A stretch of 64,000 bases of DNA from VGCC01 sp964495555 (lineage in GTDB: Bacteria; Actinomycetota; Actinomycetes; S36-B12). The notes under the pieces were generated by a model. The model was not told the origin of the DNA. It searched no databases and was given only the letters and a program-made list of their open reading frames with translations. The DNA lies in assembly GCA_964495555.1 (NCBI GenBank), contig CAZBWA010000004.1, forward strand, positions 1-64,000, written 5' to 3'. Of the stretch, positions 16,696-25,349 are shown piece by piece. Each line of letters starts with the position of its first letter. Position 1 is the stretch's first letter. The translations under genes and the position numbers were made by a program.

Positions 16696-17475
16696 ATGGG
16701 TGAGTTCGTGACGATCGAGCGTTCGCAGGGTGTGGCGGTGATCCGCATGGATCGACCGCCGATGAACGCCCTCAATCTTCAGATGCAGGGCGAATTGCAG
16801 GCTGCAGCGCTCGAGGTGTCGGGTGACGCTTCGGTGGGCGCGGTGATCGTGTACGGCGGTCCATCGGTATTCGCCGCCGGCGCCGATATCAAGGAAATGG
16901 TGGGCATGTCGCATTCGGACATGGCCTACGCATCCCAGACCCTTCATCAGGCGTTCACGTCCATCGCGACGATCCCCCAACCGACGATTGCCGCGATCAA
17001 CGGCTATGCCCTCGGGGGAGGCTGCGAGGTGGCCCTCTGTTGCGATCTGCGTATCGCTGGAGAGGACGCGACGCTGGGCCTCCCCGAGATCACGCTCGGG
17101 ATCATCCCCGGCGCGGGCGGAACTCAGCGCCTCCCGAGGCTCATCGGTGCATCGCGCGCCAAGGAGATGATCTTCACCGGCCGTTTCGTCGGAGCTGAGG
17201 AAGCCGGACGTATTGGACTCGTGAACCGGGTCGTGGCCGCGGATGCCGTGATCGAGGAGGCGCGCTCCCTGGCGGAGAGGTGGGCGAGCGGACCGGGTCT
17301 GGCGTTACGCGCCGCGAAACTCGCGATCGATGCCGGCCTCGACGGCAGCCTGGAGGGCGGCCTGGGTCTGGAGCGCAGTCTCTTCGCGTCGTTGTTCGCC
17401 ACCGAGGATCGCTCGCGTGGCATGGAGTCCTTCGTGACTCAGGGACCGGGGAAGGCTGAGTTCGTCTCGCGATGA
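16696..17475 (+). CDS. enoyl-CoA hydratase/isomerase
   Basis: Crotonase-fold enzyme of fatty-acid beta-oxidation. 259 residues. The CoA/oxyanion segment FAAGADIKEMVGM and the catalytic stretch ALGGGCEVALCCDLRIAG (first Glu) are present, and PEITLGIIPGAGGTQRLPR contains the second catalytic Glu. Both glutamates present favour a true hydratase over an isomerase. Start ATG 16696 has a Shine-Dalgarno sequence (GAAGGG). It opens a tightly coupled run with the methyltransferase (ATGA overlap). Electron-transfer flavoprotein genes 3 kb downstream fit beta-oxidation, but the intervening genes look unrelated to it. Confidence 0.92.
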   Translation: MGEFVTIERSQGVAVIRMDRPPMNALNLQMQGELQAAALEVSGDASVGAVIVYGGPSVFAAGADIKEMVGMSHSDMAYASQTLHQAFTSIATIPQPTIAAINGYALGGGCEVALCCDLRIAGEDATLGLPEITLGIIPGAGGTQRLPRLIGASRAKEMIFTGRFVGAEEAGRIGLVNRVVAADAVIEEARSLAERWASGPGLALRAAKLAIDAGLDGSLEGGLGLERSLFASLFATEDRSRGMESFVTQGPGKAEFVSR

Positions 17476-18380
17476 CCGCGTCAGCAGTCGAGGCCAAGGT
17501 CGCCAACGTCGTCTACCACGATTGGGAAGCCGGGACATACGACGCCAAATGGAGTATCTCCTTCGATCAGCGCTGCATCGACTACGCGCGTCGAGCGTTC
17601 GACCATGTCGCTCCGTCCAACCTCGTCGTCGAAGACGCGGTAGAGATCGGATCGGGTACCGGCTTCTTCCTGCTGAATCTGATGCAGTCCGGTGTCGCCC
17701 GCCGCGGGGTGGTGACTGACATCTCATCGGGAATGGTGCGGACCGCGGTGCGTCAGGGAACGGACCTCGGGCTCGACGTGTCCGGCGTCGTTGCGGACGC
17801 CGAGTCACTACCCCTCGCCGACGCGAGTTGCGATCTGGTCGTCGGGCACGCCGTGCTCCACCACATCCCGGATGTTGAGGCTGCCATGCGGGAGATCCTG
17901 CGGATCCTCCGCCCGGGAGGTCGTTTCGTCATCGCGGGTGAACCCACGGAGCGCGGGGACTATGTGGCGCGTCGCCTGTCCCGCGCCACCTGGTGGGCGG
18001 CGACGCGTGTGTCCCAGATGCCCCATCTCCGGGATCGTTGGGGGCGCCCACCGGGGGAGCTCGCGGAATCCTCGCGGGAGGCTGCGCTGGAGGCCGTCGT
18101 CGACCTGCATACCTTCGATCCCGATGAGTTGGCTCGCATCTGCCTGCGTGCGGGAGCCATCGACGTCACGACGGCGACCTCGGAGTTCACCGCGTCCTGG
18201 TTCGGGTGGCCCGTGCGCACGTTCGAGGCGGCCGTGCGGCCGGGTGCGCTCGGATTCGGCTGGGCGAACTTTGCGTACCGCACCTGGCAGCGGCTCGCGT
18301 GGGTGGACGAGAGGGTGTTGGCCCACGTCGTGCCCGCCGAGCTCTACTACAACGTGTCCGTGACGGGAACTGCACCGTGA
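17472..18380 (+). CDS. class I SAM-dependent methyltransferase, possibly for an alpha-glucan
   Basis: 302 residues, UbiE/Methyltransf_11-like. Motif I is VEIGSGTGFF (~57-66), the acidic motif II is VVTDISSGMV and VVADAESLPLADASCDLVVG is the mid-domain. LRILRPGGRFVIAGEP marks the post-II strand. An extra C-terminal ~140 residues, rich in aromatic residues, probably form the acceptor site. It is translationally coupled to a GT4 glycosyltransferase (GTGA). The same neighbourhood in M. tuberculosis (Rv3030-Rv3034c, recalled from memory) belongs to methylglucose lipopolysaccharide synthesis, so sugar O-methylation is a reasonable but unproven guess. Confidence 0.85.
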   Translation: MTASAVEAKVANVVYHDWEAGTYDAKWSISFDQRCIDYARRAFDHVAPSNLVVEDAVEIGSGTGFFLLNLMQSGVARRGVVTDISSGMVRTAVRQGTDLGLDVSGVVADAESLPLADASCDLVVGHAVLHHIPDVEAAMREILRILRPGGRFVIAGEPTERGDYVARRLSRATWWAATRVSQMPHLRDRWGRPPGELAESSREAALEAVVDLHTFDPDELARICLRAGAIDVTTATSEFTASWFGWPVRTFEAAVRPGALGFGWANFAYRTWQRLAWVDERVLAHVVPAELYYNVSVTGTAP

Positions 18381-19552
18381 CCAGCATCGTTCATCTCACG
18401 TGGGAGTACCCGCCGAGAGTCTTCGGAGGCCTGGGTCGCCACGTGCACGCCTTGGCCGAGGAGCAGGCGCGCGCCGGTCACGACGTCATCGTCATCACCC
18501 CACACGCAGACGACGCACCTGCGCGTGAGGTCATCGCGGGTGTCGATGTCATCCGAGTCCGACGAGATCCGCCCTATGTCCCCTTCGATGTGGAGCGCCT
18601 CATGGTCTGGGCGCTGGGTTTCGAGTCTGCTGCGGCGCGCGCTGCGATCGAACTGGGGATCACCCCCGACGTCGTGCATGCACACGATTGGCACGTGGCC
18701 CACGCGGCCGCCGCAGTGCGCGCTTCGAGCGGTGCGGTTTTCGCGCTGACGATCCATGCGACCGAGGGCGGTCGGCATCGCGGATGGATCACGTCGGAGT
18801 TGTCGCGACAGATCCATAGCGTGGAGTGGTGGGCTGCCCATGAAGCCGATGTGCTGATCGCGTGCAGCAGGGCGATGGAATCGGAGATCGAAAGACTCTT
18901 CGGTGTCACACGTCTCGACATCATTCCCAACGGAGTCGATGTGACGAGCCTGACGCCACGTACCCGCGGGCGCGAGATCGTGTTCCTCGGACGACTCGAG
19001 TGGGAGAAGGGTGTCCAAACACTCGTGGAGGCACTGGGGATTCTCCGCCGGCAGCGGACCCCCTTCACGGCGGTGGTGGCGGGCACGGGCACGTTCGAGC
19101 CGGAGTTGCGTGCGCTCGTAGCACGAGAGGGCCTCACCGACGTCGTACGTTTCGAAGGCTGGATGAGTGAAAGCGACAAGCGAGCCATGCTGGGTGCGGC
19201 AGGCGCGATCGTCGTGCCCTCCTTCTACGAGCCGTTCGGGATCGTCGCCCTGGAAGCGGTGGAGGCCGGAGGCCCCGTGGTGGTCTCCGACACCGGCGGC
19301 CTGCGTGAGATCGCCCAGACGATCCCCGGCGTCGCAGCCTTCCCCGCGGGCGATGCCGCGGCCTTGGCACACGTGCTGGGCGATGTGCTCGACTCTGCCT
19401 ACGACGCGGGTGCGGCACGCACAGCCCTCCGGGAGCACTACTCCTGGGAGGGCATCGCGCAACGGACGCTGGACGCGTACCGCCGAGCCTCGCGCCGCAC
19501 GGATCCGAACCACTACGTGGAGCCGCCCCAGGACCGCAGTGTCCTCGACTGA
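18377..19552 (+). CDS. GT4 glycosyltransferase, Rv3032-like alpha-glucan synthase
   Basis: 391 residues, GT-B fold. The N-terminal glycine loop is HLTWEYPPRVFGGLGRHVHA; VHAHDWHVAHAAAAV and LTIHATEGGRHRGW follow. The C-terminal donor domain has FLGRLEWEKGVQTLVEAL and the E-x7-E motif in FYEPFGIVALEAVEAGG. These segments closely resemble M. tuberculosis Rv3032, an alpha-1,4-glucosyltransferase implicated in methylglucose lipopolysaccharide and glycogen elongation (family knowledge). GTG 18377 overlaps the methyltransferase stop. The product of this cluster could be a modified cytosolic alpha-glucan. Confidence 0.88.
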   Translation: MTSIVHLTWEYPPRVFGGLGRHVHALAEEQARAGHDVIVITPHADDAPAREVIAGVDVIRVRRDPPYVPFDVERLMVWALGFESAAARAAIELGITPDVVHAHDWHVAHAAAAVRASSGAVFALTIHATEGGRHRGWITSELSRQIHSVEWWAAHEADVLIACSRAMESEIERLFGVTRLDIIPNGVDVTSLTPRTRGREIVFLGRLEWEKGVQTLVEALGILRRQRTPFTAVVAGTGTFEPELRALVAREGLTDVVRFEGWMSESDKRAMLGAAGAIVVPSFYEPFGIVALEAVEAGGPVVVSDTGGLREIAQTIPGVAAFPAGDAAALAHVLGDVLDSAYDAGAARTALREHYSWEGIAQRTLDAYRRASRRTDPNHYVEPPQDRSVLD

Positions 19553-20246
19553 GGGGTTCCGTCTCCTCCGTCCGTCCAGTCTGAGGTGGATCGCCCGGAA
19601 TCGTGCGTGGTCGTGGTGGTACATCGTGCGGTACGCCCGCTTCGTGCTCTTCCGGATTCGTCACCCCGACATCGAGTGCGCCGGCTTCGTCTTCCTGGGT
19701 CGTCGCGTGGTCATCGAGCACCGTCGCGGACATGGCCGGATCCGGATCGGTGCCTGGGTTCACATCGGTGATGACAACCGGATCCGGTGTCATGAGGGGA
19801 CGCTCACCATCGGAGACAAGGTCGTCCTCGGGCGAGATAACACTGTCAACGTGTATCTCGACGTGATGATCGAGCCGGAGGTCTTGATCAGCGACTGGGT
19901 GTACATCTGCGACTTCGATCACCGGAGCGATGACCTCAACGTGAGCATCCGCAGCCAGGGGATCGTGAAGGCGCCTGTGCGTATCGGACGGGGGACATGG
20001 ATCGGCGTGAAGGCATCCGTGCTGCGCGGTGCCGACATCGGCGAGCACTCGATCGTGGGCGCCCATGCGGTGGTCCGGGGTGATGTTCCACCCTTCGCGA
20101 TCGTCGCCGGAGTGCCGGCACGCGTGGTGCGGATGCGACGTCCGGTGACCCCGCCCGCGGTGGTGAGGGACGTGGCGGCCGCGACGGAGGCCGCGGTCGC
20201 GGCTCGGATCGGTCGCGCCCCTCGTGCATCCTCAGCAGCCCCGTGA
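19539..20246 (+). CDS. left-handed beta-helix (hexapeptide) acyltransferase
   Basis: 235 residues. After a basic, tryptophan-rich N terminus (WIARNRAWSWWYIVRYARFV) come hexapeptide repeats: IRIGAWVHIGDDNRIRC, LTIGDKVVLGRDNTV, APVRIGRGTWIGVKASVLRG and ADIGEHSIVGAHAVVRGDVP. The ending FAIVAGVPARVVR is typical of WbbJ/LacA-type O-acetyltransferases. GTG 19539 gives a 14-base overlap with the glycosyltransferase gene and has AGGA seven bases upstream. It is inferred to acylate the same glycan that the two preceding enzymes build. M. tuberculosis has a similar putative acetyltransferase (Rv3034c) in the equivalent cluster, from memory. Confidence 0.86.
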   Translation: MSSTEGFRLLRPSSLRWIARNRAWSWWYIVRYARFVLFRIRHPDIECAGFVFLGRRVVIEHRRGHGRIRIGAWVHIGDDNRIRCHEGTLTIGDKVVLGRDNTVNVYLDVMIEPEVLISDWVYICDFDHRSDDLNVSIRSQGIVKAPVRIGRGTWIGVKASVLRGADIGEHSIVGAHAVVRGDVPPFAIVAGVPARVVRMRRPVTPPAVVRDVAAATEAAVAARIGRAPRASSAAP

Positions 20247-20251
20247 TTGGA

Positions 20252-20257
20252 TACAAT
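20252..20257 (+). promoter_or_regulatory. -10 hexamer of etfBA
   Basis: TACAAT, close to consensus, with a purine-rich Shine-Dalgarno GAAGGGG just before ATG 20278. This is a leadered promoter, in contrast to the leaderless ones. Confidence 0.6.
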
Positions 20258-20277
20258 CCTGCGTCGAAGGGGATGAG

Positions 20278-21057
20278 ATGAAGGTCGCTGTATGCGTGAA
20301 GCAGGTACCCGACACCTGGGCCGAGAAGCGGCTGCGCGCTGAGGATTCGCTCCTGGACCGTGAGAGCGCCGATGGGGTGATGAACGAGCTCGATGAGTAC
20401 GCCGTGGAGCAGGCCCTGCAGATCGCCGAGGCCGCGGGCGGCGAGGTCGTCGTGGTGTCCATGGGTCCCGAACGCGCCGCGGAGACCGTGCGCAAGGCCT
20501 TGAGTATGGGTGCGGACGCGGGCCTCCACGTGGTGGACGACGCCCTGCAGGGATCCGACGCCATCGCCACGGCCACAGCCCTGGCGGCGGCGGTCCGTGA
20601 CCGTGGGTTCGACCTGATCGTGTTCGGCTCCGAGTCGACCGACGCTCGGATGAGCGTGGTGCCGGCGATGGTCGCTGAGATCCTCGGGGTGGCCCAATTG
20701 ACGTTCGCGCAGAAAGTCGAGGTGTCCGGGTCCGACGTCACGATCGAGCGCGTCACCGACTATGGATACGACACGGTGACGGCTTCGATGCCCGCCGTGG
20801 TCAGCGTCGTCGAGAAGATCAACGAACCCCGCTACCCGTCGTTCAAGGGGATCATGGCGGCCAAGAAGAAGCCGGTCGAGACGATCGGGATCTCCGACCT
20901 CGGCCTCGATGCGGCGGTCGTGGGAAGTCGCGCCGCTTGGAGTCACGTTGCTGATTTCTCAGCTCGACCAGCGAAGGCTGCGGGCGTCGTCGTGTCGGAT
21001 AGCGGGGATGGCGGCGTGAAGATCGCCGAGTTCCTCGCCGAGCAGAAGTTCATTTAG
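20278..21057 (+). CDS. etfB: electron transfer flavoprotein beta subunit (FixA)
   Basis: AMP-binding subunit of ETF, which passes electrons from acyl-CoA dehydrogenases to the respiratory chain. 259 residues. It begins MKVAVCVKQVPDT, with NELDEYAVEQALQIAE, VVVSMGPERAAETVRKALSMGA, the signature TDYGYDTVTASMPAVVSV and EPRYPSFKGIMAAKKKP. ATG 20278 is preferred over an out-of-frame ATG five bases earlier. It is followed by etfA after 10 bases. The next run of genes (cysteine desulfurase, mnmA) keeps the gene order seen in mycobacteria. Confidence 0.96.
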   Translation: MKVAVCVKQVPDTWAEKRLRAEDSLLDRESADGVMNELDEYAVEQALQIAEAAGGEVVVVSMGPERAAETVRKALSMGADAGLHVVDDALQGSDAIATATALAAAVRDRGFDLIVFGSESTDARMSVVPAMVAEILGVAQLTFAQKVEVSGSDVTIERVTDYGYDTVTASMPAVVSVVEKINEPRYPSFKGIMAAKKKPVETIGISDLGLDAAVVGSRAAWSHVADFSARPAKAAGVVVSDSGDGGVKIAEFLAEQKFI

Positions 21058-21067
21058 GGAGCGCGTG

Positions 21068-22027
21068 ATGGCGGATGTGCTGGTCCTCGTCGAGCAGTTC
21101 GGCGGTCAGGTCAAGAAGGCGACGGCGGAGTTGCTGACCGCTGCGCGCCGTCTCGGAACCCCGGTGGCAGTGTGGATCGGGCCGGGATGTGACGACGGGG
21201 CTGTCGCCACCCTCGGAGAGTTCGGAGCGGCCGAGGTGCTGGTCGCCGATGCGCCGCAGTACGCCGATCACTCGGTGGCCCCCATCGCGGATGTCCTCGC
21301 CGCAGTGGTGGCCCAGCGCTCGCCCGCTGCCGTCCTCGTGTCCTCCAGCGCGACCGGCAAGGAGGCGGCGGGACGCCTTGCCATCAAGACATCGAGCGGG
21401 ATCATCACCGATGCGGTCGACATCGCCCCGGATGGGACGGCAACACAGAGCGTCTTCGGCGGATCCACGATCGTGCACTCGCGCGTGACCCAGGGGACGC
21501 CGATCATCACACTCCGCGTGAACTCCGTAGCCCCCGAGCCCGCACCGACGACGTGTACGCGTTCGACGCTCGATGTCCCGGTCTCTCCAGACTCCACGAA
21601 GGCGCGCGTGACCGAGCGAGTCGAGGCCGTCAAGGGTGGGCGTCCCGAACTCGCGGAGGCCACCGTGGTGGTGTCAGGCGGTCGTGGTGTCGGATCGGCG
21701 GATGGGTTCACCGTCATCGAGGACCTCGCCGACTCCCTCGGTGCGGCAGTGGGTGCGTCCCGCGCCGCCACCGATGCCGGGTGGTACCCGCATTCGCATC
21801 AGGTGGGCCAGACGGGTAAGACCGTCTCGCCGCAGTTGTACATCGCTAATGGCATCTCCGGAGCCATCCAGCACCGGGCGGGGATGCAGACGTCCAAGAC
21901 CATCGTGGTCGTGAACAAGGACGCTGAGGCGCCCATCTTCGAACTCGCTGACTTTGGCGTCGTGGGGGATCTCTTCCAGGTGGTTCCCCAGTTGACCCAG
22001 GAGATCAAGAAGCGCGCCGGAGCCTGA
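21068..22027 (+). CDS. etfA: electron transfer flavoprotein alpha subunit (FixB)
   Basis: FAD-binding subunit of ETF. 319 residues. The N-terminal domain starts MADVLVLVEQFGGQVKKATA. The C-terminal FAD domain has VVSGGRGVGSADGF, GAAVGASRAATDAGWYPHSHQVGQTGKTVSP, with the FAD-contacting R, T, Q-x-G-x-T-G positions, and ANGISGAIQHRAGM. ATG 21068 is preferred to GTG 21065, which directly precedes it, because AGGGAG lies about eight bases upstream. It ends 15 bases before the next start, and that gap contains a -10 for the cysteine desulfurase gene. Confidence 0.96.
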   Translation: MADVLVLVEQFGGQVKKATAELLTAARRLGTPVAVWIGPGCDDGAVATLGEFGAAEVLVADAPQYADHSVAPIADVLAAVVAQRSPAAVLVSSSATGKEAAGRLAIKTSSGIITDAVDIAPDGTATQSVFGGSTIVHSRVTQGTPIITLRVNSVAPEPAPTTCTRSTLDVPVSPDSTKARVTERVEAVKGGRPELAEATVVVSGGRGVGSADGFTVIEDLADSLGAAVGASRAATDAGWYPHSHQVGQTGKTVSPQLYIANGISGAIQHRAGMQTSKTIVVVNKDAEAPIFELADFGVVGDLFQVVPQLTQEIKKRAGA

Positions 22028-22030
22028 CCC

Positions 22031-22036
22031 TACGAT
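22031..22036 (+). promoter_or_regulatory. -10 hexamer of the cysteine desulfurase gene
   Basis: TACGAT, six bases before ATG 22043 and only four bases after the etfA stop. Confidence 0.6.
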
Positions 22037-22042
22037 GACGTG

Positions 22043-23227
22043 ATGTTCGACGGTCGCGTCTACGCGGATCACGCGGCGACATCACCGATGCTTCCCGAGG
22101 TCCGGGATGCATGGGTGGCAGCGTCGGCGATCCTTGGGAATCCCTCCTCCCTCCACGCGAGTGGACGGGCGGCTCGACGGATCGTCGAAGAGGCACGGGA
22201 GTCGATCGCGGCGGACCTCCACGCACGGCCGTCGTCCGTCGTCTTCACATCCGGGGGTACTGAGGCCGACAACCTGGCCGTGAAGGGTCTCTTTTGGGCC
22301 GCGCGTGACCGAGGCGTCGCGCCTCGCCTCCTCGCCTCCGCGATTGAGCACCACGCTGTGCTCGATCCCGTGGAGTGGCTGGCGAAGCACGAGGGCGCCG
22401 AGGTCACCTGGATCCCGGTGGATCGCGCGGGCCTCATCGATCCGGCGTGGGTGGCCGCGCGTATCGCCGAGCACGGCGGAGACATCGCATTGGCCACCGT
22501 CATGTGGGCCAATAACGAGATCGGCACCGTGGAGCCGGTTCAGGAGATCGCTCGCCTCTGTCGGGAGAGTCGGATCCCGTTCCATACGGATGCGGTGCAG
22601 GTCCTGGGGCAGATCCCCATCGACATCACGGCACTGGGTGCTGCCGCCGTCACGATCAGTAGTCACAAGGTGGGGGGACCGGTCGGCATCGGCGCGCTCA
22701 TCATCGACATCTCCGAGCAGTTCACGCCCGTGATCCACGGGGGCGGACAGGAGCGTGAGATCCGTTCGGGGACGTTGGATTGCGCGGCGGCGGCGGGATT
22801 CGCCGCCGCTGTTCACGTTGCGGTCACCTCCCAGGCCGAGCACGCCGCGCGCATGCGAGTCCTCCAGGCCGCGTTGGTCGAGGGGGTACGAGCGGCGGTT
22901 CCGGACGCGATCTTGAATGGGGGACTGGCCGACGAGCGTCTGCCGGGCAATGTCCACTTCACGTTCCCGGGGTGCGAGGGCGACGCCCTCCTGATGCTGC
23001 TCGATGCCGCGGGCATCGACTGTTCGACGGGTTCGGCCTGCACCGCGGGGATACCCGAGCCCAGTCATGTCCTGCTGGCCGCCGGTGTCCCGGAGTCCCT
23101 GGCCCGTGCGTCCCTGCGCTTCAGCCTCGGTCGCACCTCGAGCGACGAGGATGTCGCGCGCATCGTTGCCGCTCTGCCTGCAGCCGTCGACCGGGCCAAG
23201 CGTGCCGGTGGCCGGACCGGGTCCTGA
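22043..23227 (+). CDS. cysteine desulfurase, IscS/NifS type
   Basis: PLP enzyme that releases sulfur from cysteine. 394 residues. The N terminus has VYADHAATSPMLPEV, then TSGGTEADNLAVKG, the Schiff-base lysine in TISSHKVGGPVG and the catalytic cysteine in DCSTGSACTAG. The direct downstream neighbour is mnmA, whose product needs persulfide sulfur for tRNA 2-thiolation, so it is probably the dedicated sulfur donor; no iscU or sufU is nearby. ATG 22043 is fixed by the -10. The TGA stop shares one base with the mnmA start. Confidence 0.94.
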   Translation: MFDGRVYADHAATSPMLPEVRDAWVAASAILGNPSSLHASGRAARRIVEEARESIAADLHARPSSVVFTSGGTEADNLAVKGLFWAARDRGVAPRLLASAIEHHAVLDPVEWLAKHEGAEVTWIPVDRAGLIDPAWVAARIAEHGGDIALATVMWANNEIGTVEPVQEIARLCRESRIPFHTDAVQVLGQIPIDITALGAAAVTISSHKVGGPVGIGALIIDISEQFTPVIHGGGQEREIRSGTLDCAAAAGFAAAVHVAVTSQAEHAARMRVLQAALVEGVRAAVPDAILNGGLADERLPGNVHFTFPGCEGDALLMLLDAAGIDCSTGSACTAGIPEPSHVLLAAGVPESLARASLRFSLGRTSSDEDVARIVAALPAAVDRAKRAGGRTGS

Positions 23228-24324
23228 TGCGACTCGTGGCCGCGCTGAGCGGGGGAGTCGATTCCTCCGTGGCTGCAGCACGCATGGTCGATGCCGGGCA
23301 CGAGGTCGTCGGCGTGCACCTCGCTTTGGCGCGGTCCTCCAGCAGTGGTCGGCAGCGTGGTTGCTGCACGCTGGATGACGCTCGCGACGCCCGGCGCGTG
23401 GCGGACGTCCTCGGCATTCCCTTCTACGTCTGGGACTTCTCCGATCGATTCGCTGAGACGGTCATGGCCGATTTCCTAGACGAGTACGGCCAGGGGCGCA
23501 CACCGAATCCCTGCCTGCGGTGCAATGAGCACATCAAGTTCAGCGCGGTTCTCGATCGTGCCCTCGCGCTGGGATTCGAAGGGATCATCACGGGTCACTA
23601 CGCACGCCTCAGTCAGGGCTCGGACGGACCCGAGTTGCGCCGCGCCGTCGACGATTCCAAGGACCAGTCCTACGTCCTCGCGGTCGTCCCGCGCGAGAAA
23701 TTGGCTGCAGCACATTTCCCGCTGGGTGGGGACCGCAAGGAGGATGTGCGTCGTGAGGCAGGCCAGCGAGGTCTGATCACGGCGACGAAGCCGGATAGCC
23801 ATGACATCTGCTTCGTCTCCGATGGAGATACGGCTGGCTACCTCGTCACCGCCCTGGGGGAAGCGCCGGGACCGATCGTTGATTCACAGACCGGGGAGCG
23901 CATCGGGGAGCATCGCGGAACCTTCACCGTCACGATCGGACAACGGCGCGGGCTCGGTCTCCACGTGCCCGCTGCGGACGGGCAGCCGCGCTATGTCGTG
24001 GATGTGGACAAGGAGTCCGCCGTCGTCTCCGTAGGTCCCCGTGAGGAACTCCTTGTGCGACGGATCGAGACCTGTGCGCCCGAGTGGTGGACGCACGCCT
24101 GGTCTGGCGCACGGGCGGGTGTGCATGTGCAGGTCCGCGCTCACGGAGCGCCGGTCCCCGCGCGCGTCCTCGCCTCCGAGGGAGGACTCGTTGCGCAATT
24201 ACTCGAGCCCATCCAGGGGATCGCCCCGGGCCAGGCGCTGGTGGTGTATCAGGATGACCGGGTCTTGGCCGCAGCGACCATCGAAGCCACGGATCGGGTG
24301 CGCGGCACCCGCGCCCCCGCGTGA
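23227..24324 (+). CDS. mnmA: tRNA-specific 2-thiouridylase
   Basis: Thiolates U34 of tRNA-Lys, tRNA-Glu and tRNA-Gln. 365 residues. The PP-loop is SGGVDSSVAAARM (~8-20). The catalytic pair is Cys in TPNPCLRCNEHIKF and Cys in SHDICFVSDGDTAGYL. TGHYARL, the KDQSYVLAVV segment and TIGQRRGLGLHVP are all conserved. The C terminus is a beta-barrel. It starts at ATG 23227 inside the desulfurase stop (TGATG). The tRNA-Gln and tRNA-Glu genes in this window carry C34 (CUG, CUC), so its substrates would be other isoacceptors. Confidence 0.95.
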   Translation: MRLVAALSGGVDSSVAAARMVDAGHEVVGVHLALARSSSSGRQRGCCTLDDARDARRVADVLGIPFYVWDFSDRFAETVMADFLDEYGQGRTPNPCLRCNEHIKFSAVLDRALALGFEGIITGHYARLSQGSDGPELRRAVDDSKDQSYVLAVVPREKLAAAHFPLGGDRKEDVRREAGQRGLITATKPDSHDICFVSDGDTAGYLVTALGEAPGPIVDSQTGERIGEHRGTFTVTIGQRRGLGLHVPAADGQPRYVVDVDKESAVVSVGPREELLVRRIETCAPEWWTHAWSGARAGVHVQVRAHGAPVPARVLASEGGLVAQLLEPIQGIAPGQALVVYQDDRVLAAATIEATDRVRGTRAPA

Positions 24325-25349
24325 TTCCGTGGTCGCCGGCTGCGGCGACATCGGTCGGCTCCTTTCCGGGGACCGATGTGCGCGAGGTGGTGCGAATCAT
24401 CCGTGGCGAACTCCCCGATTTCCTGCATCTGCCCGAACTCCCCGCGCGGGGTCCCGGCGCCGATGTCATCGGACGCACGCTCGCGGCACTCTCGGGTATC
24501 GACGCGGGATTCTCCTCGACCACCACGCCCACGGGGTGGCGCATCGACGGCGCCGACACCTCGGTGATGCGACGGGGGCGGTCCTGGTGGGGAGAGGACT
24601 GGGACGCGCTCGAAGAGGTTGCCGAGGGTTACGCCGGTCCGCTGAAGGTGCAACTCTGTGGCCCCTGGACCCTCGCGGCGTCCGTCGAGGGAGTGACCGG
24701 GGAGCGACTCGTGCGGGATCCCGGGGCGGTCCGCGACATCGCGGCGGGTCTGGCCGAAACCGCCCGTGCCCAGGTGCACGAGATTCGACGTCGCATTCCC
24801 GACGCCTCTCCCGTCGTGCAGTGGGACGAGCCGTCTCTGCCGGCTGTCATCGAGGGACGCGTGCGCACGGCCAGCGGGCTGGCCACCTACCGCTCGGTGG
24901 ACCTGCCGGTCGTCTCGCGTGCCCTCTCCGTTGTGATGGATGTGGAGGAGGACGCCCTCGTCGGCATCCACTGCTGTGACGCGGGCATGCCGGTTACCGT
25001 GCTCGTGGACAGTGGCGCGCAGTTCCTGTCCTTCGACATCCTGGGAGCGAGACCCGCGGACTCTGCCGTCGCCGCGGCCTGGGAGGCGGGTGTCGGCATC
25101 CTGCTCGGGTGCGTGCCGGCGGTCCCTGCGGCACGCCCGACGTCCGAGGAGAAGGCGTCCCGTGCGGCCCGTCGATACCTGGCCGACCTCGGTTTCGAGG
25201 GAGAGCGCTACCTGCGCGAGGTGGCCATCACCCCGACGTGCGGCCTGGCCTCCGCGGACCCGGCGTGGGTACGTGCTGCGCTGGGTACCTGTCGGACGAT
25301 TGGTCGCGTCCTCCGCGACGAGCGGACAGCCGAAGGAGGTGAGGAGTGA
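24321..25349 (+). CDS. MetE C-terminal-like protein (cobalamin-independent methionine synthase family)
   Basis: 342 residues, a single UROD/MetE-like barrel. The zinc ligands of MetE appear conserved: H-x-C in VGIHCCDAG and a distal Cys in ITPTCGLASADP. SVGSFPGTD at the start and VVQWDEPSLPAV also match. The N-terminal half of full-length MetE is absent, which is normal for this actinobacterial subfamily found between mnmA and ligA (M. tuberculosis Rv3015c, from memory). The methyl donor and acceptor are unknown, so methionine synthase activity is not assured. GTG 24321 overlaps the mnmA stop. Confidence 0.8.
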   Translation: MIPWSPAAATSVGSFPGTDVREVVRIIRGELPDFLHLPELPARGPGADVIGRTLAALSGIDAGFSSTTTPTGWRIDGADTSVMRRGRSWWGEDWDALEEVAEGYAGPLKVQLCGPWTLAASVEGVTGERLVRDPGAVRDIAAGLAETARAQVHEIRRRIPDASPVVQWDEPSLPAVIEGRVRTASGLATYRSVDLPVVSRALSVVMDVEEDALVGIHCCDAGMPVTVLVDSGAQFLSFDILGARPADSAVAAAWEAGVGILLGCVPAVPAARPTSEEKASRAARRYLADLGFEGERYLREVAITPTCGLASADPAWVRAALGTCRTIGRVLRDERTAEGGEE

